DNA of 64,000 nt from Phaeovibrio sulfidiphilus (GCF_014861485.1 NZ_JACZHT010000001.1:682001-746000), one strand, 5' to 3'; counted from the stretch's first letter, positions 48,235 to 58,136 are shown. Translations and numbers: made by a program. Notes: generated by a model not told the origin, from the sequence alone.

Positions 48235-48621
48235 TCCCCACTCCAGAACGCCGGCGCCTTGGACCCGCATTCGCCCAGGTAAAAGCAGCGGAGAACCGAA
48301 GGTTCCCAAGGCACGACTCCGCCGTTCGCACAATCTGCGACTCCGAAACCGGGTCTCTCCGGGCTGTTGCACTTTTGCATCACAGCGGCATCCGCACCGG
48401 ATGCGCGCAAAGCAGCGAAATCCACAGGAAAACCCTCATTTTCTCGGAATACCGGGTTTTTCAGGCTTCGTAAAGACATTCCAATGTCACGAACCCCGGT
48501 TCGTTGTAAAATTTTTGCTTGTGTGTCTTCCTTGCCACGGATGGGGAGCGGCCGGAGGCCCGCTTGGGGCCCCTCAAAGGGGCTTGCGTACCGGGCCCTT
48601 ATACCGGACCATGGGCGCATC
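48235..48621. other. Divergent spacer between the TPR gene and the glycosylase gene
   Basis: 387 bp. The middle (48400-48530) is less GC-rich and should hold both promoters, but no clean hexamer pair is visible. Frames across it are extensions of the flanking genes without family support. Confidence 0.4.
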
Positions 48622-49566
48622 ATGGCCAGTCCCTCCTCGAACATGCCCGTCCTGTCCCCTGCCGATGCCGTTGCCCTGCTGCACTGGTACCGGGAGGCGG
48701 GCGTTGACGTGCTTGTGGAGGACACCCCCCAGGACAGCTTTCTTCTTTCGGAGCGGCACGCGGCCGAGCGCGCCGCGCCGTCCCGGTCGTCGCCGGCGTC
48801 GTCCCCCGTGTCGGGGCTGGCGGGTGGCCCCCGTGCGGGCGCTCCCTCCCGCCGCGAGCCGGTGCCCGGCCGGTCCGCACCGGCCCGTGCCGCCGGGGCG
48901 CCTGCGGTGCCTCCGCTTCCGGGCTCCGGGGCCGATCCCCTTGCCGATGTGTGCCGCAGCGCGCGGGAGCTGGCGGGAGCCGCCCGGACCCTGCCCGATC
49001 TCCAGGCCGCCCTCGATTCGTTTTCCGCCTGTCCCCTGCGCCGGACCGCGACCAACACCGTGTTCGGGGTGGGCAACCCGCAGTCCGGCATCATGATCGT
49101 GGGCGAGGCGCCCGGGGCGGACGAGGACCGGCAGGGCATCCCCTTTGTCGGGGTGTCGGGGAAGCTGCTGGACGCGATGCTGGCTTCCATCGGGCTGGAC
49201 CGCTCCAGCGCCTATATTTCCAACGTGATCCCCTGGCGGCCTCCCGGCAACCGGCGCCCCACCGCCGATGAGATTGCCCTGTGCCTTCCGTTCCTGAGCC
49301 GGCACCTTGACCTGGTCCGGCCCCGGCTTGTCCTGGCCCTGGGGGGGCTTGCGGCCCAGACCCTTCTGTCCCGGACCGAGGGCATCACCCGCCTGCGGGG
49401 GCGCTGGGGGGATCTGGCGGTGCAGGGCGAGAGCGCGGGGACGCCGGTCCTGGCCACCTTCCACCCGGCCTATCTTCTCCGAACGCCGGAGCACAAGCGT
49501 CTTGCCTGGCGTGACCTACTGGAATTCCGGGCGCGCATGCGCCATCTGGAGGCTCCCGGGCCCTGA
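48622..49566 (+). CDS. Uracil-DNA glycosylase, family 4-like
   Basis: 314 residues. Removes uracil from DNA. The N-terminal 120 residues include a Pro/Ala/Arg/Ser-rich linker (about 45-105). The catalytic domain has VGEAPGADEDRQGIPFVG (motif 1), NVIPWRPPGNR and the C-terminal HPAYLLR (motif 2). Classical family 4 enzymes hold a [4Fe-4S] cluster with four cysteines; here only two of the expected positions are cysteine (CPLRRT, and IALCLPF). The start is uncertain: the ATG at 48622 lacks a strong ribosome-binding site. Confidence 0.85.
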   Translation: MASPSSNMPVLSPADAVALLHWYREAGVDVLVEDTPQDSFLLSERHAAERAAPSRSSPASSPVSGLAGGPRAGAPSRREPVPGRSAPARAAGAPAVPPLPGSGADPLADVCRSARELAGAARTLPDLQAALDSFSACPLRRTATNTVFGVGNPQSGIMIVGEAPGADEDRQGIPFVGVSGKLLDAMLASIGLDRSSAYISNVIPWRPPGNRRPTADEIALCLPFLSRHLDLVRPRLVLALGGLAAQTLLSRTEGITRLRGRWGDLAVQGESAGTPVLATFHPAYLLRTPEHKRLAWRDLLEFRARMRHLEAPGP

Positions 49567-49683
49567 CCGGCGGACCGTTTGTGCTTTTTTTCCTGCACAA
49601 AAAGTATATGGTTTCAGAGTGTCATTGCTTTCGGTCCTGCCACGCCGGCCCTTTTTTTCGCCCAATCGATCCGGAGTCCTCCC

Positions 49684-50628
49684 ATGCGCGTTGTGCGCCA
49701 TGCGTTTTCCCTTCCACAGGACTTGAAGGGGTGCTGTCTCGCTCTTGGCAACTTTGACGGGTTCCATCTCGGTCACCAGAGGGTTATTGGAACGGCGCGG
49801 GCCATTGCCCGGGATCTCGCGGTTCCCCTGGGGGTCATGACCTTCGAGCCGCACCCGCGGCGCTATTTCCAGCCGGACCTGCCGGCCTTTGCCCTCTCGA
49901 CCTTCCGGACCAAGGCGCGTCGCATCGAGGAGGAGGGCGCGGACTTCCTCTTTGCCCAGCTCTTTGACGAGACCCTGGCCATGGGTAGCGCCGCGTGGTT
50001 CGTGGAGGAGATCCTGGTGCGGGAGCTGGAGGTCTGCCACGTGGTGGTGGGCCACGATTACGGCTTCGGCAAGAACCGCGAGGGCGATGTGCCCCTTCTC
50101 CAGTCCATGGGGCTGGAGCGCGGCTTCGGGGTGACTGCGGTCATGCCGGTCCTGGACGAGGGCGGCGAGATCGTGTCCTCCACCCGCGTCCGCAACGCCC
50201 TGCGGCAGGGGCAGCTCACCGACGCCAACGCCCTTCTGGGCCATCCCTGGGAAATGGACGGGCGCGTCGAGCACGGCGACGCCCGGGGCCGCACCATCGG
50301 CTTCCCCACCGCGAACCTGAAGCCGGTGGACCTCATGGCGCCGGCCATGGGGGTGTACGCCATCACCGCCGGTGTTGACAAAGGACCGCAAACCCAATTC
50401 CTTAAAGGAGTTGCCAACTTCGGCCTGCGCCCCACCTTCGGCGGGACCGAGCCGGTGATGGAGGTCTTTCTCTTTGACTTCTCGGGCGATCTCTACGGTC
50501 AGACCCTCCGTGTGCGCTTCCACCACTATCTGCGCCCGGAGCAGTCCTTTTCCGGGATCGACGCCCTGAAGGCCCAGATTGCCGCGGATGTGGACGCAGC
50601 CCACCGCCTTCTCGAGGGCGTCGTCTAG
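49684..50628 (+). CDS. ribF: Bifunctional riboflavin kinase/FMN adenylyltransferase RibF
   Basis: Makes FMN and FAD from riboflavin. It has 314 residues. The N-terminal adenylyltransferase domain has LGNFDGFHLGHQ and FEPHPRRYF. The C-terminal kinase domain has RTIGFPTANL and GVANFGLRPTFGG. The ATG at 49684 has CGGAG upstream. polA follows on the same strand 91 bp later. Confidence 0.96.
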   Translation: MRVVRHAFSLPQDLKGCCLALGNFDGFHLGHQRVIGTARAIARDLAVPLGVMTFEPHPRRYFQPDLPAFALSTFRTKARRIEEEGADFLFAQLFDETLAMGSAAWFVEEILVRELEVCHVVVGHDYGFGKNREGDVPLLQSMGLERGFGVTAVMPVLDEGGEIVSSTRVRNALRQGQLTDANALLGHPWEMDGRVEHGDARGRTIGFPTANLKPVDLMAPAMGVYAITAGVDKGPQTQFLKGVANFGLRPTFGGTEPVMEVFLFDFSGDLYGQTLRVRFHHYLRPEQSFSGIDALKAQIAADVDAAHRLLEGVV

Positions 50629-50719
50629 CCCGCGCGCGCAGTTCACCGGGAGCGGCCCGCAGCGGCGGCCCCGTCCCCCGGATTTCCGGTTACGGACCCC
50701 TTGTAAGGAACAGAAACGA

Positions 50720-53662
50720 ATGACAGCGGCCGCCCATCTCATGCTGATTGACGGTTCGGGCTACATCTTCAGGGCCTACCACAGCCTGCCGCCCATGAGC
50801 CGGACTGACGGAACGCCGGTCGGAGCGGTGTACGGCTTCACCAACATGCTGATCAAGTTCCTGAACGAGAACCGGGCCACCCATATTGCGGTCATTTTCG
50901 ATGCGGGCCGGGCCACCTTCCGCAACGAGATCTATTCCGCCTACAAGGCCCATCGTCCGGATCCCCCCGAGGATCTGATCCCCCAGTTTCCCCTGGTGCG
51001 CGAGGCGGTGCGGGCCTTCGGTCTCCCCTGCCTGGAGCAGAAGGGTTTCGAGGCCGATGACCTGATTGCGACCCTGACCCGCCGGGCCCGGGAAGAGAAC
51101 CTGCCGGTGACCATCGTGTCCTCGGACAAGGATCTGATGCAGCTTGTGGGGGACGGTGTCGACATGCTCGACCCCATGACCAGCCGCAGCATCGGCCCCC
51201 AGGAGGTCGAGGCCAAGTTCGGCGTGCCTCCCGACAAGGTGGTCGATGTGCAGGCCCTGGCGGGGGATTCGGTTGACAACGTTCCCGGCGTCCCGGGGAT
51301 CGGGGTCAAGACCGCCGCCCAGCTGATTATCGAGTACGGGGATCTGGCCACCCTTCTCCAGAAGGCCGAGGAGATCAAACAGAAGAAGCGCCGCGAGAAC
51401 CTGATCGAGTTCGCCGAGGCCGCCCGGGTGTCCCGGGATCTGGTGCGCCTGAGGGATGATGTGCCGCTGGAGCTCTCGTTCGAGGATTTCCGGGTGCGGC
51501 CGCCGGAGTTTTCCAGGGTCAGGGACTTTCTCGAGACCAACTCGTTCCGGTCCCTGGCCGGGCGGGCCAAGGCCCTGTGTGTGGAGTCCGCAACGCCGGA
51601 GGGTGCGACCGCCGGAGCGTCTGCGGCACCGGAGGCATCGGGGGCCGGGGCGGCAAGTTCCGGGTCCACAGGATCGGCGGCGGGATCGTCGACGGTGGCA
51701 CCGGCGTCTGCGTCCGAGGGCCCCGTGCCGGGCGACATGAGCCCGGTTCTGCGGAAGGTGATCGGTGCGCCGGATGACTACCACCTGGTCACCACCATCG
51801 ACGAGCTTGACGACTGGCTCGACCAGGCCCGGCTGGCCGGGACCGTAGGCATCGACACGGAAACGGACTCGCTGGACACCCGCAAGGCCCGGCTGGTGGG
51901 CGTGTCCCTGGCGGTGGCTCCGGGGCGCGCGTGCTACATCCCCTTCGCCCACCGCAGCGGTGGCAGCGCCCAGGGGAACCTGCTGGACGGCCCCGAGGCA
52001 GGCGGTGCGGACCCCGCGTCTTCCGTGCGCAATATCGAGGACGCGCCCCAGGCGCTGATCCGTCTGGCCCAGTTCCTCCAGGACGAGACGGTCCTGAAGG
52101 TGGGGCACAACATCAAGTATGACCTGCACGTTCTGATCCGGGCCGGCCTGCCGTTCCCGGCCCCGCTCGAGGACACCATGGTTCTCAGCTATGTGCTGGA
52201 CGGGACCACCCACCGCCACGGGCTCGACGAGTTGGCCCGGCTCCACCTGGGGCGGACGACCACCCCCTTCGGCGCCGTTTGCACCGGGGTCGGGGGCGTG
52301 ACCTCCTTTGACCTGGTTCCGCTGGACCAGGCGCGGGACTACGCGGCCGAGGACGCCGACATCACGCTGCGCCTTTACATGCTGCTGCGCGACCGGCTTG
52401 TGCGTGACCGGCTCGTGCGGGTTTACGAGACCATTGACCGGCCCATGATCCCGACCCTCGCGCGTATGGAGGAGGAGGGCGTCTGTGTGGATGCCCCCCG
52501 CCTGCGGGAGCTTTCGGCGGACTTCTCCCGGGCCATGGCGGACCTGGAGGCGGAGATCCACGCGCTCGCCAGGCGGTCCTTCAACGTGGGCAGCCCCCGC
52601 CAGCTTGGCGAGATCCTGTTCGACGAGATGAAGCTTGAAGGCGGCAAGCGCTCGTCCAAGACCGGGGCCTGGTCCACGGACGCCCAGATCCTGGAGCAGC
52701 TTGCGGGCGAGGGCCACGAGCTGCCCCGGAAAGTCCTGGACTGGCGCGGCTACCAGAAGCTCAAGAGCACCTACACGGATGCCCTCGTGCGCGATATCGA
52801 CCCGCGGACGGGCCGGGTCCACACGACCTACTCCCTGACCGTCACCTCCACCGGGCGCCTGTCGTCGGTGGAGCCGAACCTTCAGAACATTCCGATCCGC
52901 ACCGAGGACGGCCGGAAAATCCGCGAGGCCTTCGTGGCCGCCGAGGGCATGAAGCTTCTCAGCGCGGACTACTCCCAGATCGAGCTGCGCCTGGTGGCCC
53001 ATGTGGCCGGGGTCTCGGCCCTGCGTGAGGCCTTCGCCCGGGGGGACGACATTCACGCCATCACGGCCTCCGAGGTGTTCGGGGTTCCCGTCGAGGGAAT
53101 GGATCCGGTGATCCGCCGTCAGGCCAAGGCCATCAACTTCGGCATCATCTATGGCATCAGCGCCCACGGTCTGGCCCTGCAGCTGGGTATCTCCCGCTCG
53201 GAGGCCGCCCGGTTCATCGAGGCCTACCTCAACCGGTTCCCGGAAATCACGGCCTACATGGAGGCCACCAAAGAGTACGCCCGCACCCATGGCTTCGTGA
53301 AAACGCCGCTGGGACGGCGCATTCCGGTCCCCGGCATCAACGACACCAGCCCGCCCCTGCGCGCGTTTGCCGAGCGCCAGGCCATCAACGCCCCCATCCA
53401 GGGCGGAGCGGCGGACATCATCAAGCGGGCCATGGTCCGCCTGCCCGGAGCTCTGGAGGAGGTAGCCCTGACCGGCCGCATGCTTCTGCAGGTCCACGAC
53501 GAACTGGTGTTCGAGGTTCCGGAGGTCGAGGTGGATTTCACGATCCCCGTGATCCGCCGGATCATGGAGCAGACCGTCGCCCTGACAGACGAGCGGGGCG
53601 TGACCACCGTTCCGCTGGTGGTGGACGTGGGCGTGGGGGACAACTGGGCCAGCGCCCACTAG
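50720..53662 (+). CDS. polA: DNA polymerase I PolA
   Basis: 980 residues with all three domains. The 5'-3' exonuclease (about 1-285) has FDAGRATFRNEIYSAYKAHR. An Ala/Ser/Gly-rich linker follows (about 289-340), longer than usual. The 3'-5' exonuclease has VGIDTETDSLD. The polymerase has DYSQIELR (motif A), RRQAKAINFGIIYG (O-helix region) and HDELVFEV (motif C). The ATG at 50720 has AAGGAA upstream. It acts in Okazaki-fragment processing and repair. Confidence 0.97.
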   Translation: MTAAAHLMLIDGSGYIFRAYHSLPPMSRTDGTPVGAVYGFTNMLIKFLNENRATHIAVIFDAGRATFRNEIYSAYKAHRPDPPEDLIPQFPLVREAVRAFGLPCLEQKGFEADDLIATLTRRAREENLPVTIVSSDKDLMQLVGDGVDMLDPMTSRSIGPQEVEAKFGVPPDKVVDVQALAGDSVDNVPGVPGIGVKTAAQLIIEYGDLATLLQKAEEIKQKKRRENLIEFAEAARVSRDLVRLRDDVPLELSFEDFRVRPPEFSRVRDFLETNSFRSLAGRAKALCVESATPEGATAGASAAPEASGAGAASSGSTGSAAGSSTVAPASASEGPVPGDMSPVLRKVIGAPDDYHLVTTIDELDDWLDQARLAGTVGIDTETDSLDTRKARLVGVSLAVAPGRACYIPFAHRSGGSAQGNLLDGPEAGGADPASSVRNIEDAPQALIRLAQFLQDETVLKVGHNIKYDLHVLIRAGLPFPAPLEDTMVLSYVLDGTTHRHGLDELARLHLGRTTTPFGAVCTGVGGVTSFDLVPLDQARDYAAEDADITLRLYMLLRDRLVRDRLVRVYETIDRPMIPTLARMEEEGVCVDAPRLRELSADFSRAMADLEAEIHALARRSFNVGSPRQLGEILFDEMKLEGGKRSSKTGAWSTDAQILEQLAGEGHELPRKVLDWRGYQKLKSTYTDALVRDIDPRTGRVHTTYSLTVTSTGRLSSVEPNLQNIPIRTEDGRKIREAFVAAEGMKLLSADYSQIELRLVAHVAGVSALREAFARGDDIHAITASEVFGVPVEGMDPVIRRQAKAINFGIIYGISAHGLALQLGISRSEAARFIEAYLNRFPEITAYMEATKEYARTHGFVKTPLGRRIPVPGINDTSPPLRAFAERQAINAPIQGGAADIIKRAMVRLPGALEEVALTGRMLLQVHDELVFEVPEVEVDFTIPVIRRIMEQTVALTDERGVTTVPLVVDVGVGDNWASAH

Positions 53663-54052
53663 GCGCCGGCGGGCCCGGGGACAGACCCGGGCTTCCGGTC
53701 GAGCCGGCGGGTATCGGGGCCGTAACGGATACCCTCCGGCATCCCGTGTGGGGCCGGGCGGTCTGTATGTCTTTCAGAAAAATCGGGAGTGTGGGGGCGT
53801 CGGGCCGGCTGGTTCCGCGCACGCTGGACGTCGTCTGGCCGGACAACCCGGGGTCTGGCAGGACGGCCCGGATGCCGGGCGTTGCGGCTGCCCCGCCTGT
53901 CCAGACCGCTGGCCGGATCGGGCTCCCTGCCCCCGGGGACAGGGGGCAGCGGGCGGTGCGGGGTGGAGAAGCCGTGACCTCTCCACCCGAAGGAGTGCGC
54001 CCGGTCGGGCGAGGGCAACCCGTCCGGTTCGGGCCCGGGTCGCCAGCCGGCG
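53663..54052. other. GC-rich spacer after polA
   Basis: 390 bp between converging genes. A GCCCGGG/CCCGGGC hairpin (53673-53692) lies 10 bases past the polA stop codon but lacks a U run. I see no gene; translations on both strands are low-complexity. Confidence 0.45.
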
Positions 54053-54754
54053 TCAGGCTCCGGCGATCAGACGGATGCCAACCCAGACAATCACAGCGCA
54101 GGCCAGGAACCAGTTCAGGGCCGTGGACTCCGAAACGAAGTGGGGCTCTTTCGCCGGGATGACCTTGCTCTCGTAGCCGGTGATCATCGGGGTGATGATG
54201 TCGTCCTTGCGGACAAACTTGTAGAACAGCGCTGCGGCAATGTGCACGCTCGCCAGGATCAGGATCACGTCAAACAGGTTGCGGTGGATCCAGGACAGGG
54301 TCTCCGCGGTGGCCGCCGAGACCAGGTGCACAAACGGGCCGTCGGTCATGATGTCGTCGGTGGTGAACAGGCCGGTGATGGCGGTCAGGCCGATCAGGCC
54401 CATCAGGGCCACCATCATCAGGGCGCCCAGGGGGTTGTGCCCCAGACCGGTGAAGGCGCCTCCGGCCTTCACGTGGCGGAGATAGGCCAGGACAGCGGAC
54501 GGGCCTTTCAGGAAGTTCGCAAAGCGGGCGGTGTCACTGCCGACAAAGCCCCAGAGAACCCGGAAAACGATAAAGGTCAGCGCGAGCTTCCCAAGAAACA
54601 TGTGGTGGGCCATCGTCAGGTGGAGGTTCTCCTGCCCCCAGCTGTGCCCCGAGAGGTACAGAAGAGCCAGAAGGACAACGATGCCCCAGTGGAAAATACG
54701 GACGGGCCAGTCCCAAACCGGGACGCGCGCGGGAGCGCTGGGTGAATCAGACAT
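54053..54754 (-). CDS. Cytochrome b561-family membrane protein
   Basis: 233 residues with four to five membrane segments. It begins VPVWDWPVRIFHWGIVVLLAL, the start of the prokaryotic cytochrome b561 / Ni-hydrogenase b-type family, with the first haem histidine. Further histidines lie in TMAHHMFLG, GLGHNPLG and ILASVHIAAA. It probably transfers electrons between the quinone pool and a c-type or other donor. The ATG at 54754 has AGGAG upstream. Confidence 0.88.
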   Translation of the reverse strand: MSDSPSAPARVPVWDWPVRIFHWGIVVLLALLYLSGHSWGQENLHLTMAHHMFLGKLALTFIVFRVLWGFVGSDTARFANFLKGPSAVLAYLRHVKAGGAFTGLGHNPLGALMMVALMGLIGLTAITGLFTTDDIMTDGPFVHLVSAATAETLSWIHRNLFDVILILASVHIAAALFYKFVRKDDIITPMITGYESKVIPAKEPHFVSESTALNWFLACAVIVWVGIRLIAGA

Positions 54755-55081
54755 GAAGGAAACTCCTGAAGTGTCGCAGTACGGGCGTGCGGCGTCTGGA
54801 AGACAGAGCACCGGGGGAGGGCGGCGCCGGACGCAGCGCCGGGAAGGAGCCGGAGGGGCCGGGCGGACTCCCCGGAACCGTATCCGAAAGAAAAACAGCG
54901 TCGCGGCGGAAGGGACAAGCCTCCCGGTTGCGAACGCTGTGGGGACGATTCCTGAAGAATCGGGCACGCAACCTTGCTCGCACACTCGCGAAAACGCAAG
55001 TGGCTTGTCTTTGGGGGTTCGTCCATGCCCCCATTATGAGGTATAGTCGCATACGCTTTCCGCAGCGCAAGGGAGAAAAAC
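54755..55081. other. Divergent spacer with a -10-like element for the LysM gene
   Basis: 327 bp. TATAGT at 55042-55047 is a good -10 for the plus-strand gene, with transcription near 55054, but the -35 region (TTCGTC) is poor. No gene is seen. Confidence 0.4.
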
Positions 55082-56326
55082 GTGATCGATACACCCCGCG
55101 ACAAGGAACACGGCTCGGTTGCACATGAAGCCGACGGGAAAGACCGCCCGAGTGGAGACAGGCCCCCCGAGACGGGCTCGCCGTCCGGCTCCGAGCCTGT
55201 GTTGCACCTTCCCGACCTGTCCGCCGGGACCGACAGCGAGGAACCCCGGGGCTCGGGAGGAAAAGGCTACACCATGCTTCTGTGGCTGGTTGTGGCCCTT
55301 CTGACCGGGGCGATTGTGTTTGTGGTCTATCATGTGCTGTCGGCCCCGCCCCGGTATGCAATGGAAGAGCCCCGGGAGCCGGTCCGCGCGGCCCGCGCCC
55401 TTCCGGGCCAGGACCGGGCCGCGTCCGAGGCTCCGGCTGCGACGGCGGCGCCCGCCCCGAGCCCCGAGGCCCGGGCGGCCGGGGAGGCTGCTCCGGCGAC
55501 GGACATCAAGCCGTCCTTTGACGTGATCCGCGTCGAGAAGAACGGTTCCTTCGTGGCGGCGGGCAAGGCGCCAAAGGGCTCGGAGCTCCGGTTCTATCTT
55601 GATGAAGTCCTGTTCGGCTCCACGCAGGCCGATGCCCGGGGCGAGTGGGTGTTTTCTCCCGACACGCCCATGAAGCCGGGTGACCGGCTGCTCCAGGCCG
55701 AGATCGTGCTTCCGGACAAGACGGTTCTTGTCGCCGCCGAGGCCCTGCTGATTTTCGTGCCCCTCCCCGGGGAGGACGCCGAGGTGCTGATCCTCTCCCA
55801 GCCCGATGACACCCGGATCCCGGTGCGGGTGCTCCAGGGGGCCGAGCCCGGGTCAAAGCCGGGTGAGCTGGGCATTGTCAGCGTGGACTCCGATGCGTCC
55901 GGACACGTGGTCGTCCGGGGCACCGGCGCTGCAGGCCAGAAAGTCCGCCTCTACCTCGACGACGAGTATCGGGGCCAGGTCAGCGTCGGGAAAGACGGGC
56001 GCTGGGCCCTGACCCTGGATGCCGTCCTCTCTGCAAGCCGCCACACCCTGCGGGTGGACCGGATTTCGGCCGACGCGCGGCAGGTCGAGGAGCGGGTGGA
56101 GACCACGTTCGAGCCCCCGGGCGCCCTGTCCGAGGACGGGGACCGGGTCGTGATCGTGCGCCCGGGCAACAGCCTCTGGACCCTGGCGCGCCAGGTTTAC
56201 GGCAGCGGCTGGCGCTACACCGTTCTTTTTGATGCCAACCGGGACCAGATCCGCGACCCGGACCTGATCTATCCGGGGCAGAAATTGCGCGCTCCCCCGT
56301 CGGATGAGGCCGGAAAAGATCCCTGA
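55082..56326 (+). CDS. LysM-domain membrane protein with two Ig-like repeats
   Basis: 414 residues. A polar N-terminus (about 1-62) is followed by one membrane segment (about 64-86, MLLWLVVALLTGAIVFVVYHV) and an Ala/Pro linker. Two similar beta repeats come next: GSFVAAGKAPKGSELRFYLD...GEWVFSP and GHVVVRGTGAAGQKVRLYLD...GRWALTL. A C-terminal LysM domain reads VRPGNSLWTLARQVYGSGWRY. It likely holds on to peptidoglycan. The start is GTG at 55082, with GGGAGA upstream. Confidence 0.85.
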   Translation: MIDTPRDKEHGSVAHEADGKDRPSGDRPPETGSPSGSEPVLHLPDLSAGTDSEEPRGSGGKGYTMLLWLVVALLTGAIVFVVYHVLSAPPRYAMEEPREPVRAARALPGQDRAASEAPAATAAPAPSPEARAAGEAAPATDIKPSFDVIRVEKNGSFVAAGKAPKGSELRFYLDEVLFGSTQADARGEWVFSPDTPMKPGDRLLQAEIVLPDKTVLVAAEALLIFVPLPGEDAEVLILSQPDDTRIPVRVLQGAEPGSKPGELGIVSVDSDASGHVVVRGTGAAGQKVRLYLDDEYRGQVSVGKDGRWALTLDAVLSASRHTLRVDRISADARQVEERVETTFEPPGALSEDGDRVVIVRPGNSLWTLARQVYGSGWRYTVLFDANRDQIRDPDLIYPGQKLRAPPSDEAGKDP

Positions 56327-56402
56327 CCCCTTCCCCGAAGGCCGGAAGCAGGCTATTTTCGCGCGTTTCAACGGGCTCAATCGTATCTGGAGGGAATTGA
56401 AG

Positions 56403-57113
56403 ATGCGACGCGTAAACATTGACTGGAAAACCTACCTGAAGCCGCCCTTCCATTCCGAGGGAAAGATCTTCGTCGGAATCGCTGCCCTGATCACGCTGGT
56501 GCTGCTCACCATCGGGGGGACGTTCTGGCTTCTGGTCGGTCTGATTCTGACAACGTTTGTTCTGTACTTCTTCCGCAATCCCCGCCGCATGGTTCCGGAC
56601 AAGCCGGGCCTGGTGGTCGCGCCCGCAAGCGGCATCGTCCAGGCCATCGGCGAGGTGGAGCCGCCGGCCGAGCTGGGCCTCGAGGGTGGCAAGCGGGTCT
56701 GCGTCAGCATTTTCCTGAGCGTTTTTGACGTGCACGTGAACCGGGTTCCGGTCGGCGGGACGGTCACGAAGATCGTGTACACCAAGGGCAAGACCATGAA
56801 CGCCGCCTTCGACAAGGCCAGCGAGGAAAACGAGCGCAACGCCGTGGTGGTCAAGACCGCCGACAACCGCCAGGTGGCCTTCACCCAGATCGCGGGGCAG
56901 ATTGCCCGGCGCATCCGCTGCGACATCAAGGAAAACCAGACCGTCCTGACCGGCGATGTCATGGGCCTGATCCGCTTCGGCTCCAAGGTGGACATTCTCC
57001 TGCCTCCGGGTGTCAACCCGACGGTGGTTCCGGGCCAGACCATGATCTCCGGTGAGACGGTGATCGCGGACCTGAACTCGAAAGAGGCGGCGTGGACCGC
57101 CGTGCAGCGCTAG
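56403..57113 (+). CDS. psd: Phosphatidylserine decarboxylase (PSD family)
   Basis: Converts phosphatidylserine to phosphatidylethanolamine. It has 236 residues with two adjacent N-terminal membrane segments (about 22-56). The self-cleavage site that makes the pyruvoyl group is in RFGSKVD, at Ser194. This short form with an FGS motif is common in alphaproteobacteria. The ATG at 56403 has GGAGGG upstream. pssA follows 18 bases later, so both steps of PE synthesis are in one operon. Confidence 0.95.
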   Translation: MRRVNIDWKTYLKPPFHSEGKIFVGIAALITLVLLTIGGTFWLLVGLILTTFVLYFFRNPRRMVPDKPGLVVAPASGIVQAIGEVEPPAELGLEGGKRVCVSIFLSVFDVHVNRVPVGGTVTKIVYTKGKTMNAAFDKASEENERNAVVVKTADNRQVAFTQIAGQIARRIRCDIKENQTVLTGDVMGLIRFGSKVDILLPPGVNPTVVPGQTMISGETVIADLNSKEAAWTAVQR

Positions 57114-57131
57114 TAAAAGGCAGCAGATCCC

Positions 57132-57992
57132 ATGGCTCGCTTTCCCGGTACTCCGTCCGCCCGCCCCACCGACCCCCAGAGGGCTCCGGGGCTGTCCCTC
57201 GCGAAAATCGTCCCCAACGTGGTGACCCTTCTGGGGCTGTGTGCAGGGCTGACGGCCATACGGTTCGGGCTGGGCGAGCAGCCGGATTTTGAAAAGGCCG
57301 CCGTGGCGCTGATCATTGCCATGGTGGTCGACGGGGTGGACGGGCGCATTGCCCGTCTGCTCAACGTCACCAGCCGGTTCGGAGCCGAACTGGACAGCCT
57401 TTCCGACTTCGTCTGCTTTGGCGTCGTTCCGGCCATTCTCCTGTATCTCTGGACCATGTCCAATGCGGGAGGCATCGGCTGGGCCATCGTGCTTCTGTTC
57501 GTGGTGTGCTGCGGTCTGCGCCTGGCCCGCTTCAACACGAGCCTGATGGGCGAGGAGGAGCTTCCTCCCTGGGCCTACAACTACTTCACGGGGGTTCCGG
57601 CTCCGGCGGCGGCGGGGCTTGCCATGCTGCCGATGTTCCTGTCCTTCGCCACCGACTGGGAGGACTTCTTCTCCCACCCCGTGGTGGCCGGAGGCGTTCT
57701 GATCGCCGTTGCCCTGCTGATGATCTCGCGCATTCCGACCTTCAGCTTCAAGAAGACCCGGGTGCCGAAGATTGCTGTTCTGCCCATCATGGTCGGCGTG
57801 GGGGTTCTTGTGGGGCTTCTGGCCACGGCGCCGTGGTTTACCCTCAGCATTGCCGGATTTGTGTACCTGTCGCTGATTCCGCTGTCGTTCCTGTCGTTCC
57901 GGCGGCTGGAGCGCCGGGCGCGCGATCACGCGGACCTGCTTCCCGAGAGCGCCGGTGACGGCCCGGAGAGCGGACCGTCCGGCCACGCCTGA
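57132..57992 (+). CDS. pssA: CDP-diacylglycerol-serine O-phosphatidyltransferase PssA
   Basis: Makes phosphatidylserine, the substrate of Psd. It has 286 residues with about eight membrane segments. The CDP-alcohol phosphotransferase motif is complete: Asp67, Asp70-Gly, Ala74-Arg75, Gly84, Asp88 and Asp92. A basic C-terminal helix ends the protein. Confidence 0.96.
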   Translation: MARFPGTPSARPTDPQRAPGLSLAKIVPNVVTLLGLCAGLTAIRFGLGEQPDFEKAAVALIIAMVVDGVDGRIARLLNVTSRFGAELDSLSDFVCFGVVPAILLYLWTMSNAGGIGWAIVLLFVVCCGLRLARFNTSLMGEEELPPWAYNYFTGVPAPAAAGLAMLPMFLSFATDWEDFFSHPVVAGGVLIAVALLMISRIPTFSFKKTRVPKIAVLPIMVGVGVLVGLLATAPWFTLSIAGFVYLSLIPLSFLSFRRLERRARDHADLLPESAGDGPESGPSGHA

Positions 57993-58070
57993 GGCGGCGC
58001 CCGTGGGTGCCGCCGGTGTGGGGCGCGGTCCGCCTGACCCGGCGTCCGGCTAGGGATACGGACAGAAAAA

Positions 58071-58095
58071 AGGGCTCCCCCGGGAGCCCTTTTTT
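58071..58095. terminator. Bidirectional Rho-independent terminator
   Basis: Arms AGGGCTCCC / GGGAGCCCT (58071-58079 and 58082-58090) are flanked by six As and six Ts. It lies between the convergent pssA and zincin genes and can serve both. Confidence 0.93.
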
Positions 58096-58136
58096 GCGTT
58101 CCGCGTTCGGCTGTCGCCCCCGGGACCGGAGCGCGA

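Noticed and set aside
49590-49612. A possible fifth copy of the interspersed repeat upstream of ribF (CCTGCACAAAAAG)
   Set aside because: Only about a dozen bases agree and the flanking blocks are missing; better explained as a small inverted repeat TTTGTGC/GCACAAA.
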